Shown here: in pieces, positions 1 through 12,860 of the stretch
How positions within the stretch are numbered: position 1 is the stretch's first letter
Layout of the letters: each line of letters opens with the position of its first letter
Assembly: GCA_008973525.1 (NCBI GenBank)
Contig: WACJ01000260.1
Span: 186,001-250,000, forward strand
From: Stenopsyche tienmushanensis
Lineage: Eukaryota > Arthropoda > Insecta > Trichoptera > Stenopsychidae
Direction of reading: 5' to 3'
Length of the DNA stretch: 64,000 nt
Translations under genes and position numbers: made by a program
The notes under the pieces: generated by a model
The model's database searches: none
The model's input: only the letters and a program-made list of their open reading frames with translations
Told to the model about the DNA's origin: nothing

Positions 1-2069
1 CAACTTAAACTTTTATGTTCAAGCTGCCGCATCCTAGGAAAGAATCACAAAAGACATGTTAATCGTATAGGAATTAAATTTGAATGAAACGTGATTAAAT
101 CCTATATAAACAGTATTATGATGAGATGGAATATTTTGAATATGGCTTTTAAATCAATTCAATATTATCATAATCGATGATATGCAGCTGTGTGAACATG
201 TGTGAAACTTTTAAGAACAAATTTTTAAGGGCTTCAAATTGGTCTTAGGGGTACGAAAACTCTGATATATAAGCCTTGCGAACAAACAAGGGTAGATACA
301 GATGCAAAATCGCCACTTTTTGGATTTTTGTATCAGAACCTGACCATCCTCTAACTTCTCTGTGAACCTCTTCACTAATCCGATATGGAACGAAGCCTTA
401 GCCCTCGTTCAATCTGAAGCGTTTGCCGAGACGGGAGTTCTTCCCCTGGCATTTGGATACAATACCTGGATACAAAATCTTCTTCAGGGAAATGCAATTC
501 AATTTGAACTACGTATAGCGAAATAATCTAAACTCCATACAATTTATTAATCCTCATAAATACTGTTTATAGCATGTTTGTCAACATTTTTCATGTGTAA
601 TGACCGATTGTGTTTGGATAAACATAGCACTATAACCGCGAAAAGAAACGTATTTATTCTACGATGAAACCAAATTGCCAAACGAAAATCTGACGATTGA
701 ATCTATGAAAGAATGTACAATTCAAAAATTTTGCGAAACCATACTCAAAAAATAAATCATGCCTTGATCACAGATATTAAGCTAAAATTGCTTAATTTAC
801 TATTTTAATATTACCTATGTTGGATGAGGAAATTTTATTCCGGAACGATGAAAAGTGGGATTTCATTGTACGTTAGATGCAATGATGCGATGATAGGAGC
901 TGAAAATTTAAGAAAATTGTCTTTAATGGCTAAATTTTCCTTTTCTTGCGTGTTTTCCACGATATTTTACAACCAAATATAATTTATCCACTTTCTGCAA
1001 TGAGCAAACTGGTAATTCTAAATAGAAAAACTAGTAAGTGACAAGAAATTCAGCTTTCGTAGAAATCACTCTACGTTTTGAGAAAATTCAACACAAGTAA
1101 AAATACTTAATTGGTACTTCTCGACATCGAAAAAGCATTTGATTCTGTCTGACATCGCAATCAATCTCCGAAACGATTCACAGTTTTTCTACTTATCTTA
1201 AACCGCAACCGTTACCAAATAAATCCTCTATTCAAAGGTAGTCCGATAGTCATAGGTGATATATATATTAAAGTCACAAACACTACTACTAACTATTTAA
1301 GCTTTTCGATACATATTGTAGTGGCGGAATACTGGGTGAGTACTACTTTGATTTTATCTTTTTAATATGCTGCGCGTGCGACGTACGCGAAATAACCCCG
1401 CAGTTAATGTGTTAATAAATGTATTTGGATGAAGTGCTGATTTGAAATATCTATATGTGAATAATTAAATTAATACATTTATCAAGTCATAAGAAAAGCT
1501 TATAACACATCGGTCAATACGCTCGTGGAATGACATATAGTTGTTGACACTATGGATAAATTCACATGATTTTTAGAAAGTATGATACCAACCTTCCAAT
1601 AATACGTGTCAAAATTTCATAAAAATCTGACCTAAACGTCAATAGCATTGCTTTTTATTGCGAAAAAATACCATCAAACCAATGGCTTAACAAGAGTTAT
1701 TCGGACTCTTCTCCATCGAGCCAAATGATAGAGAAGTGGTTTACTGATTTGTGGATGAATGGAATCGATTGATTGATATTCAGCAGTGTTTTTCAGAATA
1801 ATTAAATAAAAAGACTGACGGAAGTAACATGTGATAGCTGATACCTTAACGCATTTGTGGACACGTTCGCAATCGCAGACGGATGTGATAAGTGTTTATT
1901 GCACTGGATATATCTCAGAATATATTTTAAGTGTGTGTGTATTAACTTGCACCAATAACGTTCCTACACACCGCCAGTTGTGTCCAAGTTACGGCTTTAT
2001 TATGCCGATTACATATTAGAATTATATTTTGGTTAGAATGTAACTGTAAATATATATTTTTTTAAATAG
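1..2069. other. Gene-free stretch, no recognisable coding content
   Basis: I see no supported gene here. Short open frames lack family resemblance and splice context. The segment near 560-620 resembles 33,815-33,905, which lies upstream of the double integrin gene, so it is probably a shared dispersed repeat or a relic of duplicated upstream DNA. The rest is AT-rich sequence without clear repeat ends. Confidence 0.5.
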
Positions 2070-2660
2070 ATGTCTCCTTCCGATGATGAATATGTACCTC
2101 ATTCTGATGTTGATTCCGATTATTACTCTAGTGAAAATTCAGAAGTAGATAATAATGAATTTGAAGCTAATGTCAATGAATTTTACCAAGCATACTTGGA
2201 TTCACCACGTCAACGATTCTAAAGCTGAACGTATACCTCCAAAAAAATCCTGCTTCACAACGAAATGATGATTGGACACAGACTCATTCAATAATACCAG
2301 ATTTTGGTTTTGATTCTGCATCTTCAGAAACAAAAAAATATATTGGAGATATACCTATAGAAATGTTAAGAAGTATTTGGACCGGTGAAGTTAAAAATTT
2401 GTTGATAGAATGTACGAATGTTTATGGAAAAAGGTATCGAAGACCATAAATAAGATACTTCAGGTTGACCAAATTCAATGAAATAAATTTGGGAAATTTG
2501 AAAGAAAGAAAAATATTTTCACGAGATTCATTGTATTATTATCTAATATTTTCTTATATAATGTCAGGTAGAAGATTCGAAAAAATATTGAGATGATTAC
2601 CATCGTTGTTTCGAATTTTCTAAATGTATATTCTCCATCGGAATAAGTTGTCACAAAATA
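2070..2660 (+). pseudogene. Degenerate piggyBac-like transposase, N-terminal part
   Basis: A frame starting with ATG at 2070 encodes an acidic, Ser/Asp-rich N-terminus (MSPSDDEYVPHSDVDSD), as is usual for piggyBac-type transposases. It stops after about 50 residues. In shifted frames it continues into peptides resembling the conserved piggyBac start, including an I-x-x-x-T-N-x-Y-like stretch near 2410 and a MSGRRFEKILR-like motif near 2565, which corresponds to the family's M-x-x-x-R-F-x-x-L-L-R-x-x-H. Stops and frameshifts make it non-functional. No C-terminal catalytic part or TTAA-flanked ends were found. The family call rests on these two motifs only. Confidence 0.45.
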
Positions 2661-2864
2661 TTAATACATATATTAATTTGGAATTAGGGTTTATAATATA
2701 TGCACGTCGATAGTGACATGAAGTCTAAGAGCGAAAGTCGCAAGGCGTGAGAAGAGACTTGAGACAACGAATAATAATAGTTGATTGATGGTTTAACTCA
2801 ATTTCTATGTTCATGAAATGCGTCGCTAATCCGTGTCCGCGAATGCGTTAAAGATTTGAAAAGG

Positions 2865-3856
2865 CAGTGCATTCGCCATTTGATCCGCCATCGAAGTTGG
2901 TGCCGCGTTTACTCAGTCGATCAAAAACGACAACGGTTTTGGTCTCTGTATTTTGGGATTCACAAAATATTTTTGCCATTGATTACCTCAAGGAAGGAAA
3001 AATCATAAAAGGAGAATGTTAAATTTTTGGTTTCATGTTTCATGAAAGAAATTGCGAAAAAACGACCTCAAATTATAAAGAAAAAAGTCACAAATCGATG
3101 GCAAAACTACACAAATCATTTACTCATCACCCGCATTCTCCGGATCTGACTCCCAACAACTATGTATTATCTATTTACAGACCTAAGAAGAGTACTCCAA
3201 GAAAAGGTAATTGGCTCTAATGAAGAAGTAATTACCGACACTAAAGTGCGTTTTAATGCCGAAGATATATTGGTCTGCATAAAAGGCATCAAAATGTTAC
3301 AGAAACATCGAAATGAATGTACACTTAAACCTTTTTTTATGCGGTAGATGCGTCCCGTGGAAAATCGCACAAAAATATCGTATAAAAAAAGCTATGACTT
3401 ACATAGTAAATGTGAAGATGTTGTATTTCCATGGATTTTAAAAACTGCATAACTTTGTAAAATATACCCAAAATCGCATAAAAAAAGTTAAAAAAGAATT
3501 GGAAAAACAATGAGGCATAAGAAAAATTTAAATCTTTATTTACATTTTTTTTAATAATATTTTTGGTAAAATTTTAAGGAAAATCTCGCATTATTAGTTT
3601 CAAAAAAATTGACAAAAAAATATTTTCACAAAATGGCGACTGCTTAAAAAAAGTAGCAAAATAGATATAACTCCGCAAGTAATTGGAATTTAAAAAAAAA
3701 ATTTTTAGAATACATTTTTAAAACTCCAAACATTAAAAAAATGCTTAAATACCAAAATCGATTTTTTCAAAATTCTAGACTAAAATACAAAAAAAAGTCG
3801 CACAAAAAAAGGTTTCAGTGTACGATGTTGATAAATAAAGTCGAATTTTGCCTAAA
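2865..3856 (+). pseudogene. Mariner transposase remnant, interrupted by a MITE
   Basis: Shifted frames between about 2870 and 3320 give recognisable mariner peptides in the correct order: a V-F-W-D block near 2960, I-D-Y-L-K-E-G-K near 2980, a K-K-R-P run near 3060, S-P-D-L-T-P-N-N near 3135 in place of the usual S-P-D-L-A-P-S-D, and S-N-E-E-V-I near 3215. A 499-bp MITE (3322-3820) then interrupts it. The mariner 3' end, reading D-V-D-K-stop, resumes at about 3823. Many frameshifts and stops show that this is a dead copy and that the MITE arrived later. Confidence 0.7.
3322..3820. mobile_element. TA-flanked MITE (family with CACTYAAACC termini), copy 1
   Basis: The element starts CACTTAAACC and ends GGTTTCAGTG, an imperfect terminal inverted repeat, and is flanked by TA on both sides. 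Just inside both ends are runs of the type GCGCACAAAAA. It has no coding capacity. The TA target site and size fit a non-autonomous Tc1/mariner or pogo-related element. Related copies are at 4399-5004 and 41901-42392, with fragments near 19,660-19,850 and 55,290-55,340. Confidence 0.75.
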
Positions 3857-3869
3857 GGCTACTGTTTTA

Positions 3870-4260
3870 ATGGCCATTTCACGAACTCATTGATCAATGT
3901 GTTATATATCTAAAAAATAATTAAAGAAAATTTCGAGTGTTTTACACTTATAATATATTTGTGGGATGGACCTGAGAGTACAGTTTGCGACTATTTACGG
4001 CTCGGCCACGACGAGGGGATTTATTTAAATAATGAAATAATAAATAAATAACATATGTGAATGACTCACAGCGAATGAATCACCAACTCAGCAAATTGAT
4101 TGGTCAACAATAACTAATTTAAAATCGGCATTGCACTACGTTTTTATCATCAATCTTCTAATAAATCTTCTTCCTGATAAACCAGATGCTCAATTATCTC
4201 AATCTCGTTTAACTTCTCTCTCCCAGAAGTAGCCAAGCATAATTTTGAAAATATCGATAG
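3870..4260 (+). pseudogene. Possible pogo-like transposase scrap
   Basis: A short stretch near 4060-4140 resembles 20,040-20,090: both contain a peptide of the type L-K-S-A-L-x-Y-V. That is compatible with the C-terminal region of pogo/Tigger or jerky-like transposases. It is too decayed for a firm call, and nothing else is recognisable in this interval. Confidence 0.25.
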
Positions 4261-4398
4261 ACAGTCTTATTAACTGAGTTTCATTTATTTTTTAATAAAA
4301 AATTAACATAATCATACCATTAGTAAAATAAAATTATACGTAAAGCAATAATTTATTAAATCCAAGTATAAAAACCACCAAATTTATTTCAAACAATA

Positions 4399-5004
4399 CC
4401 CTTAAACCTTTTTTGTGCGAAGATACGTTCCGCGGAAAATCGGACAAAAAAATTATGACTTACATAGAAAGAGTGAAGATGCGTTCTATGGATTTTAAAA
4501 ACCGCATAACTTTGAAACAGCTATATAAAATATATCCAAAATCGCACAAAAAAGTTAATAAAAAAAACAGGAAAACAATGAGGTAATTAAAAGACATCTT
4601 GCATAATTGGTAAAATTTTAAGCATGTTTGACATCTGGCATCTCAAATGCCAGACTTCCACTAGAGAAATACTAATCATTTTAATTACAAACTATAATCG
4701 CTGTATGATAATTTTCGTTGCGATTTTCGATGTCTCAAAGTCAAAACATTGGAAAAAGTCAAAACGAAATCAATTTTTTCAAAAATCTAAACCAGAATAA
4801 AGGCTGTGGTCGTAATTACACGATAGTAGATTCAATATGATTTACACAATCCCAAATTATAATTTTTTTCCAAATTTCGGTTAGTGTTGTTGATTTATTT
4901 CCTATTTCATCCTAAATATCTCGATACGCACTCTTTATGAAATAAAAAAATGCTTTTAAAAAAACGCATAACTTCAAAATCGCACAAAAAAAGATGTTCG
5001 AGTG
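4399..5004. mobile_element. TA-flanked MITE, copy 2
   Basis: Ends CCCTTAAACC and GTTCGAGTG are flanked by TA on each side, with the same subterminal GTGCGA / TCGCACAAAA blocks as copy 1. At 606 bp it is longer than copy 1 because of internal sequence (about 4800-4960) that is shared with the fragment at 19,685-19,815. Confidence 0.7.
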
Positions 5005-5899
5005 TATTTGTTTACTTAACTCGATATGCTGGCTCATTCATCTGCTAATATTATACTTAGTTCTTCCTTTGAAGTTATTACACACTTTCGGAATACATTT
5101 TCTTCCAAAAATATCCCGAAAGTGTTAAAAGAAACTTATTTTATCTAGATTTTGTGTACTTTGTCATTAAATATATTTTTTAATATATACGCTGATTCAA
5201 TACGTTATCAATTAATATAAAACTTACAGCTTCCGAAAGCCATCATAAGCTCCGAAACGATAATATTACAAATCTTTCGAAATTAACGACAAATTGTGAC
5301 TTATTCTCATCTTTCATCTTTTTGCCCCATGAATTTGTGAGAATTTGATGCCTTTTTGCAGCATTTTTGATGTATTATAAATTAAATGGTAATGTAAATA
5401 TGACCACTGCTCTACCTGACTCCCAAAATTACTGTTCATAAATTCCCCGTCTTCCCTTTGTGGTTTTTCCTGTATTTCACCTCAGAAATATTTCAATATT
5501 TCTATTTATATTGACAAATGATATCAATATGGTATCTCTCAAATATGACAAATTCCATCGATTATTTTGCAATTAAGATTATCACCCATATTTTTATACA
5601 CAATTGATTATATTTTTGTTAACAATTGGCATAGTAATCTAAAAATTTATCTATGATGTAAGACACGTGTTGATGATACGGACACAAAGAAGCAAAAAAC
5701 AAAAACTCAAGGATATTTCATACTAAGCCGTAAAATAGTTAGACAACTAATACAATTCAGAGCTTCCAGTCTAAGGATGTTTTTTGATGCTTCGAATCGA
5801 AATCTATTACTGCCAATTTCGTTAGATATTAAGGAAAATATTATACTATTAAAGGGTCCCGAAGGGTTTTTACAAAATAAATTACACTAACATCCTGCA

Positions 5900-6335
5900 G
5901 CACACGATGTATTTTTGGCTCCGATTCGTTTGCTGCAATAGCTTGCCAAGAGATAATACTCGTTGGGTGTTATTTCAATCACTCTCATCTTCAATTCCTT
6001 TATCTCCTAGTTAAAGCAGCTTTTCTGAAATTAATAATTGTTGTCTTGTGGAAATTGTGGTTTTGATTTTTTTTTTTTTGCAGATGGGGAATTGGTGTGA
6101 CACCACTGTGGCGATAGTCTTTTTTAATCAGACGTGCAATTAGCCATTCATTTTTTATCTCCAGTCACAATAGAGCTCTGAAAATCTTTAACTTCCAATT
6201 GAAGTCGTGCAAGAAACTTGCGGACGCTATTGGCAGCATTTGGCAGGATTTCTACAACGTGAGTTTGCGTAATACCATGTGTCTGCTATGCTAACTTTGT
6301 CAAAAGATCCCCTTCTACAACTTACTATGGCCAAC
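5900..6335 (-). pseudogene. Mariner remnant (TGD catalytic block region)
   Basis: On the minus strand, shifted frames give I-V-T-G-D followed by a K-R-x-S-x-Q-W-x-H-T-x-S-P-like block (about 6080-6180), the signature region around the first catalytic Asp of irritans-type mariner transposases. Frameshifts and stops run throughout. Upstream and downstream parts are lost. The interval 5005-5900 holds no recognisable feature. Confidence 0.5.
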
Positions 6336-6482
6336 CCTTAAAAAAAATACACATCCCATTTATTGTCGTAGTACACTTACTTTCTGGATATGCCTCGTAC
6401 ATCTCCAAATTAAAACAAAACATCGCAATTAGATACTTTAACGTCTATTAAATTCCTAATTGATCTGATCTGAATTTATGAC

Positions 6483-6945
6483 CGGAGTTTTGGTAAGATC
6501 TATATATAGCTACTATTAAAAAATAACTCATCGCAAATTTAAAAAAAAGACTGGCCAAACCGTCTTATTGATAGGGGGGTTAAAATTGATTTCATTCTAA
6601 ATATAGCTAGCATCTAATATTGTAGCCAATCTTGGAATTGAGATTCAATAAGGGATCTCAGATCATGCTCTTATTACTGACCGATACTCTAATAAAAAGT
6701 ACTAACTACTCCTCTTCTCAGAAGGGAAATAATATCTATTTTTGATATATAAAAAACAATACCAGGGTTCCAGCCCTTAGGCATCCATCCTCGAATCCAG
6801 GGCGCAAACTTCTCGAAACACAAGGATCTCGAACTTTTTCTTCTTCTGTAAAATTCTAAATTCTGTAAAACTCTTCAATGAACAAAGCCACAGAAATTTG
6901 GTAAGACATGTACATAGCTTTTATTTAAAAAAAAAACTAATGACT
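6483..6945 (-). repeat. Left arm of a diverged large inverted repeat (partner 10190-10490)
   Basis: Read in reverse complement, this stretch resembles 10190-10480 over most of its length. Shared landmarks include GATCCCTTATTGAATCTCA, a GATTGGCTA block and the A-rich CTTACCAAAACTCC end. The segment at 6850-6930 repeats the terminal motif (CTTACCAAA followed by CTTTGTTCATTGAAG), so each arm appears bounded by the same sequence. The nature of the repeat is unknown. Confidence 0.55.
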
Positions 6946-7019
6946 GATGAAGTTTATGCGTGAATCATTTATTTGAAAGGACAGTCCTTTAAAAAGCTTT
7001 CCTGTCCTTGATTTTTTTA

Positions 7020-7745
7020 AATTCGAATCTCAGCTGTTATGAAAAAGTATGGGAACAGCTTAAACATTGTTTCAATCATGCATTGCATTTGGCAGTAATG
7101 GATTGCCTATATCAAAAGAGAGATATTTAACGTCAATGTCAGGAAGAAGAACGTGATAACGATGAAGACAGTCTTGAAAATATCGACGACTCAGACGAGA
7201 ACATGGCTGAAAATAATTGCGAAGAAACTAAAGCTATTGTTGGATTCATAAATTCGGTGGAATTCGATGATTGTCATGATAAAACGATTTATACAAATAG
7301 CTGATCCTGTTAATAAAACGTTGGCGGATATGAATATGGATACTGTTTCTGAAAGTGAATGAATGATTTTAAGAAATCTACTTGATGTTCTGGCTCCAAT
7401 GGAAGTTGCCATTAATGAACTAAGTAATAGACATAATAATCATAATCACACTCTTGATATATGTAAAGTGGAGTTTTTAATAACTCGCAGGGCAAAAAAG
7501 TTGGACGTATTGTTTAATACACTTCTAGCAACAAAACCAACGTCTAAAGCTACTCAACGAGTATTTTCAACGGCAGGACAAATTAAAAACAAATTTAAAA
7601 TATGAAACTGAAAAAAATGAGCTCGTTTTCAATAGTAATGTTTAGTTATTTTCATACTTCAAAAACTATTCGGATATCCGAATAGGGTCAATTTTTACTA
7701 TTCGATATTCGAATAGCTGATAATGACGAATAATTATAATCCCTT
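7020..7745 (+). pseudogene. hAT transposase C-terminal remnant, family A copy 1
   Basis: Peptides of a hAT transposase are visible: H-A-L-H-L-A-V-M-D near 7080, then an open stretch (7363-7605) ending in the hAT dimerisation motif T-Q-R-V-F-S-T-A-G. The 3' end, with a TTCGGATATCCGAA palindrome and the terminal AATCCC, matches the right end of the complete copy at 11628-12665. The left end was not located. Internal stops make it inactive. Confidence 0.65.
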
Positions 7746-7967
7746 GTGTACATGTCATACACAGGATCCGCCCTTAATACAGATCAGCCATAAGAATCAG
7801 TTCCTATTAATGATAACAGTCTTAATTTTAATCGGCAATGACTCACATTAATTACAAAGTGCATAAAGGTTAAAGATCATTTCGAATCAGGAGACATTTA
7901 ATATTACTGATGATAACAGTTAATCTTTTATTGGATAATCGTTCGCGTGGCACGTGCTCTTATAATA

Positions 7968-8812
7968 TTGGGTAATCCCATAAGTTTCTTTCGTTTTCAT
8001 ATTAAGAAAAAAATAAACAATAATTTGTATTACATCAAAATGTATTGAATAATATATGATCCATTCTGTTCTATTACCTTTCTCCATTTCTCCGGAAACT
8101 TCATAATGACTTCTTGCAAAAATTTCTCAGGTTTGTTGGCAAAATATTGAACAATGTACATTTTTATATCATTTTTTGTATTAAATTTTTTATCACTTAA
8201 AGAATTTTTCGATGAAAGAAATAAAAAAAAATCTGAAGGGGCAATGTCCCAGTCAAATGATAATAATTTATTTCTGACGAGCAAAGACACATGAGGCCTG
8301 GCGTTATCTAAATGAAAAACAACGCCTCGTCTGTTTGCTAATTCTGGTCGTTTTCTGGCAATTGCATGCTTTAGATTGTCTATTTGGAAACAATATTTTA
8401 TTGAATTGATCGTTTCACATTGCTGAAGTAGCTCATAATAAACTACCCCCTTCTAGTCCCACCAAATGCATAGCAAAACTTGTTTTGGATGCAGACCAGG
8501 TTTAGCTACAGTTAAAGCTTCTGTACCCTTGATCCAAGACCGTTTACGTTGGATATTCTCATGGAGTATCCAACTTTCATCTCCAGTGACAAGTCTCTTC
8601 AAAAAAGGTTGGCTATTATGTCGTTGGAGAAGAAGATCGCATGTTGAAATACGCTGAAGTTTATTTGAGTCAGTCATGATGATTATGGACGGATGTTCGT
8701 GGAATTTCTAACTTGTTAGCTATTTCACGAACAGTATATCGCGGGTTTTCTTCAACCATGGCTATGATTAGATCTGTGTTCATTTGCAAAAGAGACTTAT
8801 GGGACAACCTAA
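7968..8812 (-). mobile_element. Mariner element with near-intact C-terminal catalytic domain
   Basis: Terminal inverted repeats are visible (TTGGGTAATCCCATAAGTTTC at the left; TTAGGTTGTCCCATAAGTC read from the right), each adjoining a TA or a mutated TA. Between them, on the minus strand, lie a helix-turn-helix-like segment near 8700-8780, T-G-D-E-S-W near 8580, an H-L-D-N-A-R-P-H block near 8300 and the A-P-S-D-F-F-L-F block near 8235. At 845 bp it is shorter than a complete mariner (about 1.3 kb); part of the N-terminus is deleted and at least one stop separates the open stretches, so it is probably inactive. Confidence 0.8.
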
Positions 8813-10189
8813 TTTATGACAATTAATTCAATAGAATAATTCAATTCAATATAAATAATCATTAAGGCGATAAAGCAATAAATATTGGCATTAATCCTAT
8901 CTGCCAAGGACCTTTAAATGTCAACTTTCATAATGTTTTTTTTTCCTTTTAAGGTATCTTATTCGTTATCTATTATCTGATATAGACGATCTCCAAAGGA
9001 GACATATCTGGGGAAATTATTTTTTTCAAATGATAGTCTCTTAATCTTCCCGATTTGATTGGGATTATTCGAATGTGATCTTTAATTAAGAGCTATCATT
9101 AAATGGAATTATTACTCAAGTCTCATAAGAGCTCCTGCGCAATTTTATTATGAGGCCATTGACCAATGACTATGAATTTTTAGACATTACCTCCTACGAA
9201 ATTTTAATCTTAGAAAAAATTGACATTACCATTTTGTCCACATTTTTTTTTTTTTTAAATTTCATTAATTAAATTAAATATTATTAAAATATTGAATTAC
9301 ATTCATACCGATCCTTAAACCGATCATCGGTAAAACCGTTATTTTCGTCGGAACTAATACCAGAACTGAACCGATTCGAAAATATAGCTTTTTTTCGGTT
9401 CAATAGATGTCTTATACAAAAGAGAATTTGATTTTTGTATTGAAATAATGTGTGAACTTCACCACAGCCTGTTTTTGATTCAGTTTCGGTTCAAAGCTCT
9501 GATTTTAGTCTTAGTCCATAGCTTTAGATTTAGCATAAATGAGTAAGACAAACATTAAAACGATAAGATCCTTTGTATAAAATTTGAGTCACATTTATGG
9601 CGCCTATGCATTGTATTATATTTTAAGATAATGATCCCTGATAATGTTTTTTGCATTATTCTCTGAAACAAACAAAGATTTAATAAGTATGTAATCGATA
9701 TTTAACTATCAATCAATCTCTTGATCTTTCATTAGATTAATATGATAACGTAAAATAATGTTTCTGACTCATCGACACAAACTACTAGTACTTTAAGCTA
9801 TTTGCGTACAGCAATATTCATGCTAATCCTACTTATTTATTAAAGCCTTATATAGTGTTATTTAAGTTTTATCATTTTTTTAATGAAGCCTTTGTATGTG
9901 TTTACGATTTTAAAAAGCGACTCTATTTGATTAGACCTCTAATAGACGCTGAATTGGGGATGACTTCCAATTTGACGATTGCAGGGATTCAGCATGCTAT
10001 ATGAAGTCTCCGTCCGAGGTCTGGTATCTTTTGAAGATTTGAAAATAAAATTCTTAATCCATACAACTCCTGTTTTAATCATATCTCTCCACCTTGCATC
10101 AACTTCTCACTGGCTTGTTAATCAAATGAACAACGCTATCTATTTTTGCATCTTATTTCCAATATATGACTCGAGGATCGACCAGAAAA
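8813..10189. other. Gene-free repeat-rich stretch
   Basis: No gene is supported. Around 9300-9500, repeated CCGAT/CGGTT words (accgatc, cggttc) suggest a decayed MITE. A short motif near 10,020-10,045 (GGTATCTTTTGAAGATT) also occurs at the 3' end of the R1-like element near 52,740. Confidence 0.4.
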
Positions 10190-10490
10190 CACCCTAGATT
10201 CGAGTATGGAAACTTAGGGGCTGAAGCGATGAATATGAGAGAAGTAGTTAGTACGTAGTAGATCTGAGATCCCTTATTGAATCTCAGTTCTATGATTGGC
10301 TATAATATTAGTTGCTAGCTTTATTTATAATGATATACTAAATTGACGAGATATCAATTTTAACCCTTCTATTAATAAGACAATCTGGCCAGTCCATTTT
10401 GCTTTTGCGATGAGTTTTTTTAATAGCTGACATATATAGATTTTACCAAAACTCCCCCACTTTGTTCATTGAAGAATTTTACAGAATTAA
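10190..10490 (+). repeat. Right arm of the large inverted repeat (partner 6483-6945)
   Basis: This is the inverted partner of 6483-6945. The two arms are about 3.3 kb apart and enclose the hAT remnant and the mariner element. Their divergence indicates an old duplication, or two opposite insertions of the same unknown element. Confidence 0.55.
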
Positions 10491-11627
10491 GTGTTAAAAA
10501 ATAAATTTAAAAAAAAGTTTATACACTTAGTCAATGAAAGTAGTCTGGCCAGATCCAGATTTTTTTCTCCATAGAATTAAGGAAATTTTAATCCTGCATT
10601 TTTACCTACATAGTAAGAAATCCTTTCACATCATGTTTGGAAAAATCTATATTTAGTATGATATTTTTCTTTTACATATGCTGCTCAAAATGTTTTTTCA
10701 CCATATGTCTATAAAAACTAGAAGGTGGATCTGTGGTTCAAAAAATGAATATCCTTGTAAAAGTACCCTGTATACTGGAAAATAAGAAGTAATGTTATTT
10801 TTTAACATCTGGAAATGTTTGATGTTTTCGCCAGGATGGATTTGTGGATCAAAATATTTTTCCGATCGGACATTTTATTTTTCCTGCGAATATTTAAATA
10901 TATTTCTACAAGTGATTCATTTCCAATTTAGATTAGAATCAAAGACTTTTCTTAGAAATTTTGCTTTGTGACTAATGTCATTAAGCGTAAACTCTATTTT
11001 TTTATCAATGAATTTAATCAATTACGAGAACAATAATGAAAATAAAAAGATATAAAAAATTAAGCAGATTAAATTAGTATCGCTTAACAGCCATCACAAT
11101 AATCAGACAAAAACAAATTAATATTTTAAATACCTTATGATTCATGTTAGGTAGTACACATGAACGGACATCCAAACGAGATAACCTATCCATTATGAAA
11201 TAAGCAATGTACTGAAATCCCTATGTATCCAAAATTAATATTAATACTAGATTTACGGCATCCAATTGGAATGAATTTGAACTTCATGCACAAAACTACT
11301 TAAGCTTATACTATTTTACTTAGTATTTCTGTTTGGTTATCTTTCCAGTATGCTAATGGATTTATATGGGTTGTGAAACTTCAAAGAAGTAATGTAATAA
11401 AAAATTAAAAAGTAAGTACTTAAAAAATTAAAATTTTCAAGTAAATCGTAATAAAACTCTAGAAAAGAAAGACTTTGGAAATTCTGGTTATTAGACTCGC
11501 CCGGCTGGGAGCGTTGCATTTTAATCACTTTTTTCCCAAAACTCCATTTTTGTAGTCGGTGAACACGATTTCTCAAAAATGAATCCACAGTTCTTACTGA
11601 ATGTTTGCATACTTCTTCTATATAGAA
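10491..11627. other. Gene-free stretch
   Basis: AT-rich sequence. I see no open frame with family resemblance and no terminal repeats. Confidence 0.4.
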
Positions 11628-12665
11628 TAGAGATTCCAATCCGGATATTCGGATATTCGATATCCGGATATATTCGTCAGTTTTATTGCTATTCCATATT
11701 CGGATATTTGGGAAAATATCCGAATAGTTTTCGTGATAATTTTTGCCCGGTTGACACACGTCTGGAATAACGATTTTCGCAATTTATTAACGTAAAATTG
11801 GAATTAAACCATCGCTAAAACACACAATAATTATTGTTTTGAATCAATGACATTGATTGTTGACAGTAGCTTTATCTGCCTCGTTTCTATTCTCAGAGAA
11901 ATTTGAGAGTTTTGACCCGCTTAACGTTGTTTTCGTTTTGATGAGTTTCGTTGGTGTGAGATAAGATTTGAAGTGTCCACGAAAACGGTATGCATAGACT
12001 TATCTGGCGCAATAAGCAAGTATTATCTGCTGATGCATGACGGGATTTGACGGCTGTGTACGTCAAAGTGTTAATATAATATTTTACCAAATCGACGAAA
12101 GATCACGCGAATACTGGGGTATTCACTACCTGAGTGAAACCATTACTTAGGGATATTGTTTTTTTGCCTTCCCCGAGCTTTGGTGCTATGAATATCTTAT
12201 ATGGTGTGGAAATAACACCTCGTTCTCTTTCAATTTCAAAATTGCATCATGAAATGCAAAATTCAATGTTGTTTTTCACGAAAACGAAGAAATATGACAG
12301 TGCAAATAACCTGAAAAAAGATTTCAAATATTTAGATCAATATAGAAGGACAGAAAAGTTGGACGTGTTGTTTAATACACTTCTAACAATAAAACCAACG
12401 TAAACAGCTACTGAACGAGCATTTTCAAAGGCAGGACAAACTAAAACTAAATTAAGAACAAACAACAAACATTTAATGCTCTGTTATATTTAAAATATAA
12501 ATTTTCAAGTTTCAATAAATGATAAAAATACGCTCGTTTTCAATGCTAATGTTTTTTATTTTCATACTTTAAAAACTATTCGGATATCCGAATATATCCG
12601 AATAGTGACCAATTTTACTAGTTGATATTCGAATAGCTGATAATGACGAATAATTGTAATCCCTA
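11628..12665 (+). mobile_element. hAT element, family A copy 2, with 8-bp target duplication
   Basis: The 1,038-bp element begins TAGAGATTCC and ends GTAATCCCTA (imperfect inverted termini) and is flanked by a perfect 8-bp duplication ATATAGAA (11620-11627 and 12666-12673), the hAT hallmark. Both subterminal zones carry several ATTCGGATAT / ATATCCGAAT palindromes. Internal frames (12134-12480) encode the last part of a hAT transposase, including L-D-V-L-F-N-T-L-L and a degraded T-E-R-A-F-S-K-A-G dimerisation motif, broken by stops. It is an internally deleted, non-autonomous relative of the copy at 7020-7745. Confidence 0.85.
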
Positions 12666-12749
12666 ATATAGAATTGACAAGTGGATTTTAAATTTCCTTG
12701 ATCACTTTTACGAGGCAATACACGCTGTAGATTTGACCGTAAATTATAT

Positions 12750-12860
12750 TGTATTCACACTATCGGATCGTTCCAATCCCGTTTTTTGTATGAGAATATT
12801 TGACCGGACCGAGACCGAGATCGAACCGTTACCGGCACCACAGTGTGGATCGGGCCTAGG
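12750..12860. repeat. Short dispersed repeat, copy 1 (partner 45075-45195)
   Basis: It contains CACTATCGGAT, GAATATTTGACCGGA, GAGACCGAGATCGA and CACCACAGTGTG in order. The same words recur in 45,075-45,195. Probably a small MITE. The remaining sequence to 13,185 holds nothing recognisable. Confidence 0.5.
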
